DNA of 64,000 nucleotides from Lishizhenia tianjinensis (GTDB lineage: Bacteria; Bacteroidota; Bacteroidia; Flavobacteriales_D; Crocinitomicaceae), in the NCBI RefSeq assembly GCF_900116425.1, contig NZ_FPAS01000001.1:806001-870000 (forward strand), given 5' to 3'. The stretch's first letter is position 1, and the number at the start of each line of letters is the position of its first letter. Of the stretch, positions 23,302 through 33,801 are shown piece after piece. The notes beneath the pieces are model-generated. The model did not search any database. It worked only from the letters and a program-made list of their open reading frames with translations, and was not told the DNA's origin. Made by a program: the position numbers and the translations under genes.

Positions 23302-23330
23302 TTAGTTAAACGAGATAATCCTTATATTTG
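23302..23330 (+). promoter_or_regulatory. Promoter of the copper/silver efflux locus
   Basis: A perfect -10 box TATATTTG lies at 23323-23330, with TTAGTT about 20 bases upstream as a poor -33. The ATG of the HYC_CC_PP gene is 12 bases downstream, leaving a very short leader. Confidence 0.6.
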
Positions 23331-23341
23331 TTCCATCAATA

Positions 23342-23794
23342 ATGACCAGCAATAAGACATATAAATTCATTTTGTTTCAACTCGCAGTCTTAATTTTTGT
23401 GAGCGCGTCTGGATTTGCCATTAATGTTCATTATTGTGGTGAGGATATGCAGAATTTTTCTCTTTTGGGAGAAGCAGAGGCCTGTAATGGAACCGAAAAA
23501 TTAGATAAGCAGCTTGAAATTGATTCCTGCATGCTTTCACAAAAGTCTTCACAAGAAGAAATCCAACCTGAAAAATGTTGTTCCAACAAGACTTATAAAA
23601 TTGAGAACAATAGCGATAAAAAAGAAACTGAAAAAGGAGTCAACACCAACAAAACACAGCTCATTGCTACATACCTAGCAGTGCACAACTTGGTTGATTT
23701 AATTATCGGTGAAACTAGCATAAATTACTCTCATTACTCGCCCCCAGCGCTTATCAAAAAGCGCAACCTAGTCTTCGAGTGCTTTCTTATATGA
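23342..23794 (+). CDS. HYC_CC_PP-family protein, 150 aa
   Basis: The three name-giving motifs are present: HYCG near residue 30 after an N-terminal hydrophobic helix, the CC pair near residue 80 (EKCCSNK), and PP near residue 139 (YSPPALIKK). Members are found in Bacteroidota next to CusA-like RND pumps and copper ATPases; their role is unknown, with extracytoplasmic metal binding the usual suggestion. It is the first gene of the metal locus, just after the promoter at 23302, and is followed after 68 bases by the RND pump. Confidence 0.85.
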   Translation: MTSNKTYKFILFQLAVLIFVSASGFAINVHYCGEDMQNFSLLGEAEACNGTEKLDKQLEIDSCMLSQKSSQEEIQPEKCCSNKTYKIENNSDKKETEKGVNTNKTQLIATYLAVHNLVDLIIGETSINYSHYSPPALIKKRNLVFECFLI

Positions 23795-23862
23795 TTAATA
23801 CTGAACTTTTTGCACTAACTTAATAGTGCCAATTCGTTTAGCTATTCATCAAATAAAGAAAG

Positions 23863-26800
23863 ATGTTAAATAAAATCATTGGTTTTTTTCTCGAAAACAA
23901 ACTTGTTACATGGATTATGTTGGGAGGTTTTATACTCTGGGGACTCGTAACCTCTCCTTTCAACTTTTCAATTTCAGGTATGCCTAAAGACCCTGTGGCG
24001 GTAGACGCAATTCCTGACATTGGAGAAAATCAACAAATAATATTTACGAAATGGAAAGGTAGATCTCCACAAGATGTGGAAGATCAAATCACCTATCCTT
24101 TAACCACAACTTTACTCGGAATTCCAGGAGTAAAAAGTGTGCGAAGCAACTCTATGTTTGGCTTCTCCAGTATTTACTTAATCTTCGAGGAAGATGTGGA
24201 ATTTTACTGGAGTAGAAGTAGAATTTTAGAAAAATTAAATGCACTGCCCAGTAATTTACTTCCAGAGGATGTACAACCTAGTTTAGGTCCAGATGCAACA
24301 GCGCTCGGGCAAATATTCTGGTATACTTTAGAAGGAAGAGATAGCCAGGGTAAGGCTACGGGAGAATGGGATTTACATGAGTTAAGAAGTGTCCAAGATT
24401 TCTACGTTAAAAACGCCTTACAATCATCAGGAGGAGTTGCTGAAGTTGCCTCCATTGGTGGATTTGTGAAGGAATATCAAGTAGATTTGATTCCCGATAA
24501 AATGAAATATTACGGCATTTCTCTTCCACAAGTAATGCAGGCAATTAAATCTTCAAATCTCGACATCGGTGCGCAAACCTTAGAAATAAATATGGCCGAA
24601 TATTTTGTTCGAGGTTTAGGTTATGTGAAATCCATAGAAGATATAGAGAACAGTGTTGTAAAAGTCACTAACAACACGCCTATCACTATTAAAGAAATTG
24701 CCAAAGTCCATTTAGGTCCGGCAACTAGAAGGGGTATTCTAGACAAAGAAGGTGCCCCTGCGGTAGGAGGAGTTGTGGTGGCGCGATATGGCGCTAACCC
24801 ACTTGAAGTGATCAATAATGTAAAAGAAAAAATAAAAGAAATTGAAGCGGGACTACCACAAAAGACTCTAAAAGATGGGCGAATTTCTCAACTGACCATT
24901 GTTCCTTTTTACGATAGAACACAATTGATTAAAGAAACTATAGGAACATTAGAAGAAGCACTTACATTAGAGATTTTCATCACCATAATCGTGGTGTTGC
25001 TCATGCTCCTAAACCTTAAGTCATCCCTACTCATTTCAGCCTCTTTACCTGTTGCAGTTTTGATGTGTTTTATTGCCATGAAATATGCCGGTGTTGACGC
25101 TAACATAGTTGCACTTTCCGGAATTGCAATAGCTATTGGAACGATGGTGGATATGGGGATAGTACTTACAGAAAGTATGATTAGCCATTTAAAAACAGCA
25201 CCACCCGACCAACCTTTACAGCGCACCATTTATTTGGCAACAACGAAAGTGGCATCTGCTGTTATTACGGCTGTAATCACCACCATCGTTAGTTTTTTAC
25301 CCGTGTTTACCATGCAAGCAGCGGAAGGAAAATTATTTAGACCCTTGGCCTTTACAAAAACATTCGCCTTGTTGGCCTCTATCCTTTTAGCTGTAACTGT
25401 AATCCCAACACTAGCTGTACAACTTTTCAGATTTAAAGAAAAAGGAAAGGTAACGCACTACTTCACAAATATCTCCTTACTTGTTTTATCCTCCTTTTTA
25501 CTTTTTACAGACTATCAAGTCCTTGGCTTTTTAGGATTAAGTATAGGTTTCTTGGGTAGCACAAGTGTTTATTTTGAGCACAAAAAATCTGACCTTTGGA
25601 ACACGCGATTTAACTACATTAAGAACATTATTTACGCGCTACTTGTGGCTTGGATACTCTCCAAAACATGGATGCCCTTGGGCGTTATAGCATCTGAATG
25701 GACCAATTTCTTTTTCGTAATCATTATCATAGGAGTATTGATAGGATGTTTCTATGTGGTTATTCATTATTACGAGCGAATTTTACGTTTCCTTATCCAA
25801 TTCAAATTCATCTTTTTAGGCCTGTTAGTACTTCTACTGATAAGTGGCTACAGAATTTTTAAGAATACAGGACAAGAATTTATGCCAGCTCTTAACGAGG
25901 GATCTTTTTTACTGATGCCTACCTCCATGCCTCATGCCGGTATGGAAATGAATGAAGTGAATTTAAGGCTTCTTGACATGGCCGTAACAGCTATTCCTGA
26001 AGTTGAATCTGTTGTCGGTAAAGCTGGTAGGGTGGAAAGTTCATTAGATCCAGCTCCCATGAGTATGTATGAAAATATCATTGCCTACAAATCCGAATAT
26101 AAAACGGATGAAAATGGTCACCGTTTGCGTTTCAAAACCAATGAAGAAGGCGCTTTTGAACGAACAGAAACAGGAGAGTTAATTGAAGATAAAAACGGTA
26201 ATTATTTTAGACAATGGCGTTCTCACATTCAATCTCCAGATGATATTTGGCAAGAAATAGTAGAAGCAACAAAATTGCCTGGACTTACATCAGCTCCTAA
26301 ATTACAACCCATTGAAACCCGATTGGTTATGCTCCAAACGGGCATGCGTGCTCCAATGGGAATTAAAGTAAAAGGTGAAGATCTTAAAACCATAGAACAA
26401 TTTGGTCTTCGTTTGGAAAAAGAACTAAAATCCATAGAGGGAGTAAAAAGTTCTGCTGTATTTGCAGAACGAATTGTAGGAAAACCCTATTTAAAACTAG
26501 ATATTAAGCGAAAAATCATTGCCAAACACGGATTAAGTATAGAGGCTGTTCAACAGCAAATACAAGCCGCTATTGGTGGTATGGTAATGACCTCAACCGT
26601 AGAAGGAAGAGAAAGGTATGGCATTCGCCTGCGCTATCCCTTGGAGTTAAGAAATAGTCCTGAAAAATTAAAATCTATTTATATCGCTGCACCAAACGGA
26701 AATCAGGTTCCTTTAGGAGATTTGGTTGAAGTAAAGTATGAACAAGGACCACAATCCATTAAAAGTGAAGATGGATTTTTAGTCGGCTATGTGCTTTTTG

Positions 26801-27558
26801 ATAAAGAGGCAGCATACGCAGAAGTTGAATTGGTAAACAAAATTCAAGCTTACCTTGACAAGGAAATTACCCAAGGAAGAATTGTTGTTCCAAAAGGTAT
26901 TACCTACAAATTTGCAGGAAATTACGAGCAACAATTGCGTGCCAACAAACGGTTAGCACTCGTTATCCCAATAGCCTTAGTACTCATCTTTCTTATTCTA
27001 TATTTCCAATTTAAATCTGTACTTACCTCACTGTTTGTTTTCTCTGGGGTTTTCGTAGCCTTTTCAGGAGGGTTTATTATGATTTGGCTCTATGGACAAG
27101 ATTGGTTCTTGAACTTCGATTTCTTCGGAGTGAACCTAAGGGAATTATTCCAAATGAAAAATATAAACCTGAGTGTAGCAGTTTGGGTTGGATTCTTGGC
27201 TCTGTTTGGCATCGCCACAGATGACGGTGTTTTGGTTGCAAGTTACTTGAAATCTAGTTTCAAAAGTAATGCGCCGCAAAACATTCAAGAAATACAAGAT
27301 GCGGTTGTAGAGGGTGGCTTGCGAAGAGTTAAACCTGCCATGATGACTACAGCCACTACCCTACTCGCACTTCTTCCCATTTTAACCTCAACAGGAAAGG
27401 GTGCTGACATCATGCTTCCTATGGCTATTCCCTCTTTTGGGGGTATGATCTTGAACGTCATTACCATGTTCACTGTACCCATCCTCTATTATACTTGGAA
27501 GGAATTAAGTTTTAAATGGAAACAGCGAAAAAACTTTACAAAAAACATTGAATCATGA
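23863..27558 (+). CDS. cusA: CusA/CzcA-type heavy-metal RND efflux pump, 1231 aa
   Basis: Inner-membrane proton-driven pump of the HME-RND family. N-terminal TM1 (LVTWIMLGGFILWGLV), TM2-TM6 block near 360-520 with IAIGTMVDMGIVLTES holding the proton-relay acid, the GKAGRVESSLDPAPMSMYENI motif typical of metal pumps near 720-735, and the C-terminal TM block with FGIATDDGVLVASYL. Met residues around 700 fit copper/silver transport. The protein is ~190 aa longer than E. coli CusA; residues ~525-650 contain extra hydrophobic segments between TM6 and TM7. The TolC-like gene overlaps its stop by 4 bases (ATGA), so channel and pump are co-translated. Copper/silver is favoured over zinc/cobalt by the neighbours. 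Confidence 0.92.
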   Translation: MLNKIIGFFLENKLVTWIMLGGFILWGLVTSPFNFSISGMPKDPVAVDAIPDIGENQQIIFTKWKGRSPQDVEDQITYPLTTTLLGIPGVKSVRSNSMFGFSSIYLIFEEDVEFYWSRSRILEKLNALPSNLLPEDVQPSLGPDATALGQIFWYTLEGRDSQGKATGEWDLHELRSVQDFYVKNALQSSGGVAEVASIGGFVKEYQVDLIPDKMKYYGISLPQVMQAIKSSNLDIGAQTLEINMAEYFVRGLGYVKSIEDIENSVVKVTNNTPITIKEIAKVHLGPATRRGILDKEGAPAVGGVVVARYGANPLEVINNVKEKIKEIEAGLPQKTLKDGRISQLTIVPFYDRTQLIKETIGTLEEALTLEIFITIIVVLLMLLNLKSSLLISASLPVAVLMCFIAMKYAGVDANIVALSGIAIAIGTMVDMGIVLTESMISHLKTAPPDQPLQRTIYLATTKVASAVITAVITTIVSFLPVFTMQAAEGKLFRPLAFTKTFALLASILLAVTVIPTLAVQLFRFKEKGKVTHYFTNISLLVLSSFLLFTDYQVLGFLGLSIGFLGSTSVYFEHKKSDLWNTRFNYIKNIIYALLVAWILSKTWMPLGVIASEWTNFFFVIIIIGVLIGCFYVVIHYYERILRFLIQFKFIFLGLLVLLLISGYRIFKNTGQEFMPALNEGSFLLMPTSMPHAGMEMNEVNLRLLDMAVTAIPEVESVVGKAGRVESSLDPAPMSMYENIIAYKSEYKTDENGHRLRFKTNEEGAFERTETGELIEDKNGNYFRQWRSHIQSPDDIWQEIVEATKLPGLTSAPKLQPIETRLVMLQTGMRAPMGIKVKGEDLKTIEQFGLRLEKELKSIEGVKSSAVFAERIVGKPYLKLDIKRKIIAKHGLSIEAVQQQIQAAIGGMVMTSTVEGRERYGIRLRYPLELRNSPEKLKSIYIAAPNGNQVPLGDLVEVKYEQGPQSIKSEDGFLVGYVLFDKEAAYAEVELVNKIQAYLDKEITQGRIVVPKGITYKFAGNYEQQLRANKRLALVIPIALVLIFLILYFQFKSVLTSLFVFSGVFVAFSGGFIMIWLYGQDWFLNFDFFGVNLRELFQMKNINLSVAVWVGFLALFGIATDDGVLVASYLKSSFKSNAPQNIQEIQDAVVEGGLRRVKPAMMTTATTLLALLPILTSTGKGADIMLPMAIPSFGGMILNVITMFTVPILYYTWKELSFKWKQRKNFTKNIES

Positions 27559-28790
27559 AAAACATTAGAAATATACTGGTAATTCTCTTGAGCTCAACTG
27601 CACTAAACACTTGGGCCCAATCACTTGACTCTCTGTTCCATCTTGCTGTAGAAAACAACCTAGAGCTCAAAACTTTAACCTTGGAGTATGAAGCAATTTT
27701 AAGCAGAGAAGATCAAGTTACTCAGCTTCCCAATACTCAAGTAGGTGTTGGCGTGCCTGTTTTACGTCCAGAAACACGATTGGGTGCACAAATGGTAATG
27801 GTTAGTGCGGCACAGATGTTTCCCTGGTTTGGAAGTTTTGAGGCGAAAAAGGACGTAGTCATAGAAATGTCTAAAGCCAAATACGAAGCCTTGAATGCAT
27901 TAAAACTAGATCTACAATTCGAGCTCAAATCCACTTACTATCAACTCCTTTTTCTGGAAAAACGCAAAAACTTGTTTACCGAAACCTTGCAAAATTATCA
28001 ACGCATAGAAAAAGTAGTGTTGGCAAAGGTAGAGGCCAATCAAGCCTCTTTAGCTTATGCACTAAGGGTTCAAGCCAAAACAGACGAATACAATGCATTG
28101 CTCGCTCAAATAGAAATCCAGAAACATCATCTTCATGCTCAAATCAATAAAATAACGCATCAAGATTTAAGTGGAAAGATACTTTTGGTTGATAGTATGG
28201 ATTACAGCTTTATGAATTATGACTTTGAAGCATACCGCTCTAAAATCGCACTCTACCATCCGGCAATACAACAAATCAGTCATCAAATATCTGTTTCAGA
28301 AAGTGTCATTGCTGTTCAAGAAAAAGCCAAAAAACCTTCTTTGGGCATTGGTGTAGATTATAGTATTGTACAGGCCCGAACGGATGCTAACCCTATGTAT
28401 AACGGGAGAGATATTTTTGTTCCAAAAGTTTCTTTAAACATTCCTATTTCACAAAAAGTTTACAACAGTAAGATAAAGGAAGAAAGGCTCAACCAAGAAG
28501 CTTTGGGTACACAGAAAGAGAGCATAATTGAAAATATACTGACACAAATCATCACCTATAAAACAGAGTATGATAAAGCACGAATTGACTTCAACCTCAG
28601 TTTGAATCAAAGCAAGAAAATAGAAAGTGCCTATCAAATACTACTGGCAAAATACAGTGCCGACGGAAACAATTTTGAAGAACTTTTATCTACTCAAAAC
28701 GAGTTATTACAACTTCAGTTGAAGCGCGATTTAAGTGAATTAACTATGGCTTTGGCGAAAGCCAAAATTGAACGTTTAACAAATTATTAA
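27555..28790 (+). CDS. cusC: TolC/CusC-type outer-membrane efflux channel, 411 aa
   Basis: A signal peptide (ends WAQS near residue 22) precedes the two long helical repeats typical of outer-membrane efflux proteins: [15 protein letters not shown] at the start and the second repeat with [19 protein letters not shown] near residue 320; a [11 protein letters not shown] helix lies in the middle. It would carry metal from the RND/adaptor complex across the outer membrane. It is slightly shorter than E. coli CusC and lacks a lipobox. It overlaps the pump gene by 4 bases and is followed after 4 bases by the copper ATPase. Confidence 0.9.
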   Translation: MKNIRNILVILLSSTALNTWAQSLDSLFHLAVENNLELKTLTLEYEAILSREDQVTQLPNTQVGVGVPVLRPETRLGAQMVMVSAAQMFPWFGSFEAKKDVVIEMSKAKYEALNALKLDLQFELKSTYYQLLFLEKRKNLFTETLQNYQRIEKVVLAKVEANQASLAYALRVQAKTDEYNALLAQIEIQKHHLHAQINKITHQDLSGKILLVDSMDYSFMNYDFEAYRSKIALYHPAIQQISHQISVSESVIAVQEKAKKPSLGIGVDYSIVQARTDANPMYNGRDIFVPKVSLNIPISQKVYNSKIKEERLNQEALGTQKESIIENILTQIITYKTEYDKARIDFNLSLNQSKKIESAYQILLAKYSADGNNFEELLSTQNELLQLQLKRDLSELTMALAKAKIERLTNY

Positions 28791-28794
28791 TCCC

Positions 28795-31293
28795 ATGAAA
28801 ACAATGAAACACAGTTATAGAGTATCAGGGATGACCTGTAATGGTTGTAAAGACCATGTTACAAAATCCTTGTTATCTCACCCTCAAATTAAAGAAGTTC
28901 AAATTGATCTTTCTTCGGGAAAGTCCACAATTACTATGCTTCAACATTTACATCTTAACGAACTTCAGGACCTTCTAAAAGACTCCAATTATAGTATTCA
29001 CGCCTTGGATGAAGAGCTTCCATCAAAAGCGCATCAAAATAAAGAAACAAAAGCCCTAAAGGGTACAAAATTCTATTGTCGCATGCATTGCGAAGGAGAT
29101 AAAACATACGCTAAACCGGGAAATTGTCCGGTCTGTGGTATGGATTTGATTCCGGAAGCCAACAGCACCTCGCAAGAAGGTCAATTTACCTGCCCTATGC
29201 ACCCTGAGATAATAAAAGATGAAATGGGCTCATGTCCGAAGTGTGGCATGGACTTAGTCCCTTTACAGAATGAAAGCGCTGAAGAAAAACAATACAAGGC
29301 CTTGTTAAAAAAATTCTGGGTAGCTGCAGGATTTACCCTTCCTATTTTTCTGATCGCCATGTCTGAAATGATTCCCAATAACCCCATATATCAATGGCTC
29401 TCCCCTAAATATTGGAATTGGGTGCAATTTGTACTTTCCATTCCAGTAGTTTTTTATGCTACTTGGATGTTCTTCCAACGTGCTTACAGTTCCATTAGAA
29501 GAATGAATTTAAACATGTTCACTCTTATTGGAATAGGATCTGGAGCAGCTTGGATTTTTAGTTTTGGAGCATTGCTTTTCCCTTCTGTAATTCCAGAAGA
29601 CTTTAAGTCAGAAGGCGGAACAGTACACGTGTATTTCGAAGCGGCAACCGTTATATTAACTTTGGTATTGCTCGGACAATTGCTCGAAGCAAAAGCCCAT
29701 AGTAAAACCAATAATGCCGTTAAAGAACTCCTAAAACTCGCCCCTAACACCGCAGTTAGAATTAGTAGTGGTAAAGAAGAAGAAATTTCCATTGATGAAA
29801 TCAAAGTAGGAGATTTGCTTCGTGTAAAACCTGGAGATAAAATTCCTGTGGATGGAAAAATAACCGAAGGTGAAAGTTCTGTTGATGAATCTATGATTAC
29901 CGGTGAACCTATTCCTGTTGATAAGCAAGTAGATGACAAAGTTACATCGGGAACCATCAATGGGAACCAATCTTTTGTAATGCAAGCTGAGAAAATTGGA
30001 TCAGATACCCTCTTATCTCAAATTATTCACATGGTAAATGATGCCAGTAGAAGTAGAGCTCCCATTCAAAAGTTAGCCGATAAAATTTCGAGTTATTTTG
30101 TTCCAGCAGTCATCCTCAGTGCGATTATTACCTTTTTCGTGTGGTATATCTATGGTCCTTCTCCTCAACTGGCTTTTGCCTTTGTAAATGCCATAGCAGT
30201 ATTGATCATCGCTTGCCCTTGTGCCTTAGGACTTGCAACCCCGATGTCTGTAATGGTGGGTGTAGGAAAAGGAGCACAAGAAGGTGTATTGATTAAAAAC
30301 GCCGAATCGCTCGAAAAAATGAACCAAGTTGAAGTATTGATTATCGATAAAACAGGAACAGTAACTGAAGGAAAACCTTCAGTAGAAAAGGTTCATTCTT
30401 TTTCCTCTTTTTCAGAAGATGAATTGACTTCTTTGATTGCTAGTGTTAATAAACAAAGTGAACACCCTTTGGCAAAAGCTACAGTAAAGTACGCTGAAGG
30501 TAAAAATCTACCCTTCAAAGAACTACAAAACTTTGAAGCCATAACAGGCAAAGGAGTAAAAGCTACGATTGATGAACAAACCGTATGGGTAGGAAACGAA
30601 AAACTGATGTCGGACAATCAACTTGCGCTTTCAGAAGAAATCAAAACGGCTTCACAAAAAGAGAAATCTAAAGGAAAAACGGTCCCCTACATTGCCATTG
30701 CAAATAAAGTAGTAGGCTTTGTAGTGATTAGTGATGCAATTAAAAAATCCAGTGCGAAGGCCATAAAACAATTGCAAAACAAAGGCATATCAGTAATTAT
30801 GATGACAGGAGATAACAAGTTTACGGCTAAGGCCGTTGCAGAAACCCTTGGCTTGGAAAATTTTGAGGCAGATTGTTTACCTGAAGATAAACTCAATAAA
30901 GTAAAAACACTCCAAGCTGAAGGTAAAATTGTTGCAATGGCCGGAGATGGGATAAATGATGCTCCAGCACTAGCGCTTTCAGATATCGGTATTTCCATGG
31001 GAACAGGTACGGATGTGGCCATAGAAAGTTCGGAAATCACTTTGGTCAAAGGTGATTTACACGGAATAGTAAAAGCAAGAAACTTGAGTCACCTTGTAAT
31101 GCGCAACATTAAACAAAACCTTTTCTTCGCATTGATCTACAACACACTCGGTATTCCTGTAGCTTCAGGCCTTTTGTATCCAGTTTTTGGAATATTATTA
31201 TCTCCAATGATTGCTGCACTAGCCATGAGTTTTAGTTCCGTTTCTGTGATTGCCAATGCCCTACGCTTAAGATCTCAAAACATAAATAATTAG
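28795..31293 (+). CDS. copA: CopA-type copper-translocating P-type ATPase, 832 aa
   Basis: Domain order: an HMA metal-binding domain with MTCNGC (residues 13-18); two YHS-like heavy-metal-binding units (CRMHC...[11 protein letters not shown] and CPMHPE...[11 protein letters not shown], residues ~95-160); TM helices; the TGEP actuator motif; the ion-binding [12 protein letters not shown] near residue 473; phosphorylation site DKTGTVTEG near 518; HPLAKA; and [11 protein letters not shown] near 717. This is a P1B-1 ATPase that pumps Cu(I)/Ag(I) out of the cytoplasm. The two tandem HxxC..CxxCGM units are typical of Bacteroidota. It sits between the channel and the adaptor in one operon; an alternative ATG at 28804 is possible. 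Confidence 0.95.
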   Translation: MKTMKHSYRVSGMTCNGCKDHVTKSLLSHPQIKEVQIDLSSGKSTITMLQHLHLNELQDLLKDSNYSIHALDEELPSKAHQNKETKALKGTKFYCRMHCEGDKTYAKPGNCPVCGMDLIPEANSTSQEGQFTCPMHPEIIKDEMGSCPKCGMDLVPLQNESAEEKQYKALLKKFWVAAGFTLPIFLIAMSEMIPNNPIYQWLSPKYWNWVQFVLSIPVVFYATWMFFQRAYSSIRRMNLNMFTLIGIGSGAAWIFSFGALLFPSVIPEDFKSEGGTVHVYFEAATVILTLVLLGQLLEAKAHSKTNNAVKELLKLAPNTAVRISSGKEEEISIDEIKVGDLLRVKPGDKIPVDGKITEGESSVDESMITGEPIPVDKQVDDKVTSGTINGNQSFVMQAEKIGSDTLLSQIIHMVNDASRSRAPIQKLADKISSYFVPAVILSAIITFFVWYIYGPSPQLAFAFVNAIAVLIIACPCALGLATPMSVMVGVGKGAQEGVLIKNAESLEKMNQVEVLIIDKTGTVTEGKPSVEKVHSFSSFSEDELTSLIASVNKQSEHPLAKATVKYAEGKNLPFKELQNFEAITGKGVKATIDEQTVWVGNEKLMSDNQLALSEEIKTASQKEKSKGKTVPYIAIANKVVGFVVISDAIKKSSAKAIKQLQNKGISVIMMTGDNKFTAKAVAETLGLENFEADCLPEDKLNKVKTLQAEGKIVAMAGDGINDAPALALSDIGISMGTGTDVAIESSEITLVKGDLHGIVKARNLSHLVMRNIKQNLFFALIYNTLGIPVASGLLYPVFGILLSPMIAALAMSFSSVSVIANALRLRSQNINN

Positions 31294-31295
31294 TC

Positions 31296-33020
31296 ATGAA
31301 AAAATACATCATATATATACTCTTAATTCTTTTGGGTGCCATACTAGGTTGGGGTATTTCTGGAGGATTTAAAACACCCAATTCCGAAGCATCAGAACAT
31401 CAACATTCTCATGAGGGAAAAGAAGAGATTTGGACCTGTTCTATGCATCCACAGATACGCCAAGATCATCCTGGAAAATGTCCCATTTGTGGCATGGAGT
31501 TAATACCTGCCTCACAAGTTGAAAAAGGTGATAAAAGTACCTTTAAGATGAGTGAAGAAGCTATACGCATTGCCAATATCCAAACCTCTGTAATAGGTTC
31601 AAACAGTACCAATAAACGCTTACAATTATCTGGAAAAATTAAGGCAGACGAAAGGCGTGAATCGAGTATAGTTACTCACTTTACCGGACGTATAGAGCAA
31701 CTATATGTTAGTTTCACCGGTGAACAAATCCGAAAAGGACAAAAAATAGCTGAATTATATGCTCCTGAATTGATTGCTGCCCAACAAGAACTATTGGAAG
31801 CTTATCAAATAAAGGGAACAAGTCCGGAGTTATTCAGAGCAGCAAAACAAAAGCTATTAGCATTAAAAATCAGTGAAAGTCAAATACAACAAGTTCTGGA
31901 AAGACAAAACATACAGGAGAATTTTGTGATTTATGCCGAGCAATCGGGTGCAATAAACCAGAAAAAAATAAGTGTTGGAGATTATTTAAAAAGAGGTCAA
32001 GTACTCTTTACGCTACAGGATTTATCTAAAGTTTGGGTTGAATTTGATGTTTACGAACAAGATTTGGAGCTACTCAATTCACATGGAGTGTTAAACTTTA
32101 CTACTCCTGCCCTTCCCAACGAAACTTTCACAGCTAAGGTAGAATTTGTTGACCCCATTATTCAGGCTACTTCACGAACGGCAAAAGTGCGCGCAACTCT
32201 CAACAATTCTCAACAAAAATTAAAACCTGAAATGTTCGTAGAAGGAACTTTTGAAGGTTTACAACAGGCACATTCACAAATATTGGTACCGAAAAGTGCC
32301 GTATTATGGACAGGAGAGCGCTCTGTTGTTTATCTAAAAAAACAAGATGAAACAGCTCCAACTTTTGAATACAAAACCATAGAGATTGGAAATGCTTACA
32401 GAGATCAATACGAGGTGTTAAATGGGCTTAATATTGGCGACGAGGTGGTAACGAATGGAGCCTTTGTGTTAGATGCTTCCGCACAATTGAATAACCAATA
32501 CAGTATGATGAACCAAAATTTATTGTCCGCCACCTCTGATTCAGAAATAAAAACTTTTAAAAACACCACATCAAAGACCTTTAAAAAACAATTGAACCAG
32601 ACACTCCTTTCCTATTTAGAATTAAAAAATGCCTTAGCCGCCGACGATCAAGAAAAGGCCATAGAAGCCTTGAATAAATTCGTGCAAGCTTTAAATAAAG
32701 TAGATATGAATTTGGTTAAAGGAGATGCGCACATCACTTGGATGAAACTAAAAAAGGAGCTTGACAGCGATATAGAAGTGATACAAAACAATGATGAACT
32801 TGATCAAATGCGCAAGGGGTTTATTCAACTCTCTGATCATTGGATAACATGTCTTAAAACATTTGGCATAGAAAACAAATTGCTTTATGTCCAATATTGT
32901 CCTATGGCCGATAACAACAAAGGAGCCTCTTGGATAAGTGAAGAAGAGGATATCATTAACCCTTACTATGGTAGCTCCATGTTAAGTTGTGGTGAAATAG
33001 TAGATACAATTAAGGAATAA
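31296..33020 (+). CDS. cusB: CusB-type RND adaptor with metal-binding and DUF3347 domains, 574 aa
   Basis: An N-terminal membrane helix (4-22) precedes a His-rich stretch and a heavy-metal-binding unit (CSMHPQIRQDHPGKCPICGM, residues ~47-66). Then come the barrel-sandwich and alpha-hairpin parts (TGRIEQLYVSFTGEQIRKGQ; LELLNS), the beta-barrel and the membrane-proximal domain (NGLNIGDEVVTNGAFVLD). Residues ~425-570 are a DUF3347 domain with a WITCLKTFG and QYCPMADNNKGASWIS block, expected to bind copper. It is the periplasmic adaptor joining CusA to the TolC-like protein and may collect metal. It begins 2 bases after copA. Confidence 0.93.
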   Translation: MKKYIIYILLILLGAILGWGISGGFKTPNSEASEHQHSHEGKEEIWTCSMHPQIRQDHPGKCPICGMELIPASQVEKGDKSTFKMSEEAIRIANIQTSVIGSNSTNKRLQLSGKIKADERRESSIVTHFTGRIEQLYVSFTGEQIRKGQKIAELYAPELIAAQQELLEAYQIKGTSPELFRAAKQKLLALKISESQIQQVLERQNIQENFVIYAEQSGAINQKKISVGDYLKRGQVLFTLQDLSKVWVEFDVYEQDLELLNSHGVLNFTTPALPNETFTAKVEFVDPIIQATSRTAKVRATLNNSQQKLKPEMFVEGTFEGLQQAHSQILVPKSAVLWTGERSVVYLKKQDETAPTFEYKTIEIGNAYRDQYEVLNGLNIGDEVVTNGAFVLDASAQLNNQYSMMNQNLLSATSDSEIKTFKNTTSKTFKKQLNQTLLSYLELKNALAADDQEKAIEALNKFVQALNKVDMNLVKGDAHITWMKLKKELDSDIEVIQNNDELDQMRKGFIQLSDHWITCLKTFGIENKLLYVQYCPMADNNKGASWISEEEDIINPYYGSSMLSCGEIVDTIKE

Positions 33021-33040
33021 CTATAAATAAATAATACAAA

Positions 33041-33400
33041 ATGAAAAAACTAAAATTAACAACAGGACTTTTTCTTGCATTATTAACCGTATCAAGTTGT
33101 GGTAATAATGCCGAGAACGCAGAAAACACAGTAAATGAAAGTTTCAAAGTTTACGGAAACTGTGGTATGTGCGAAAAAACGATTGAAGGCGCATTAAAAG
33201 ATATTGATGGTATCTACAGTGCAGATTGGGATAGACAAACAAAAATGATGGCTGTTTCCTACGATAAAACAAAGCACAACCAGAGAGAATTAAAAGAAAA
33301 GATTTCTAAAGTGGGTTACGACACAGAAGACACAAAAAGTACAGCCGAAACTTATGATCAATTACCCGCGTGTTGTCACTATGACAGACCGGAAAAATAA
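33041..33400 (+). CDS. Periplasmic HMA-domain lipoprotein (copper chaperone), 119 aa
   Basis: The signal sequence ends in a lipobox (TVSSCG, Cys at residue 20). The mature part is one heavy-metal-associated domain with GNCGMCEKTIEGAL carrying the CxxC pair, followed by the usual beta-alpha-beta pattern (YSADWDRQTKMMAVSYD; KISKVGYDTED) and a C-terminal CCHYD motif that may add a second metal site. It would hold Cu(I) in the periplasm and pass it to the efflux complex. Last gene of the copper operon, 20 bases after cusB. Confidence 0.88.
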   Translation: MKKLKLTTGLFLALLTVSSCGNNAENAENTVNESFKVYGNCGMCEKTIEGALKDIDGIYSADWDRQTKMMAVSYDKTKHNQRELKEKISKVGYDTEDTKSTAETYDQLPACCHYDRPEK

Positions 33401-33591
33401 TACCGATTCCTTACCACCAAATTATAGCTTTAGAATATCTATCCCCATTTCAATAATTGAATTGGGGATATTTTTTGTCATTTATTCCCTTTACTTTTAT
33501 CTTTGCAAGAGCGCTCTTTACATCAAAAAAGAACAATTTAAATCAGTTGTTAGTAGTCTATAAATAGACCATTTTTGGATAGACCTTTATA

Positions 33592-33614
33592 AAACCCTTG
33601 TATTACTAGGGTTT
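33592..33614 (+). terminator. Probable terminator of the copper operon
   Basis: AAACCC and GGGTTT form a 6-bp stem with an 11-base loop, followed by GAAAAAAA rather than T, so it is at best part of a terminator region; stronger hairpins follow at 33651. Confidence 0.35.
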
Positions 33615-33628
33615 GAAAAAAATAATCG

Positions 33629-33683
33629 AATCCCTGCGGGATCACAAAAGAAAGCCTTTCACGATAGTGAGAGGCTTTTTTAT
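33629..33683 (+). repeat. tRNA-3'-end-like direct repeat plus terminator, copy 1
   Basis: AATCCCTGCGGGATCACAA (33629-33647) resembles the T-arm/acceptor end of a tRNA gene but no 5' part is present. It is followed by a hairpin (AAGCCTTTCAC with GTGAGAGGCTT, 33652-33677) and a T run. A second copy of the 19-mer lies at 33802. Confidence 0.6.
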
Positions 33684-33801
33684 TTTACGACGTTTTGAAA
33701 CCTATTCAAATAAGTTGGAAAATAAAAAAGTCACTAGCAGTGACAACTGCTAAAAGGCTTTTATGCTTGGGTAATAAATCCTAATTAAGGATCATAGCAA
33801 T

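Noticed and set aside
33354-33563. 69-codon frame overlapping the HMA lipoprotein gene
   Set aside because: Starts inside the upstream gene in another frame and lacks any recognisable feature.
33629-33683. Complete tRNA gene
   Set aside because: Only a T-arm/acceptor-like 3' piece is present; no anticodon or D arm upstream.
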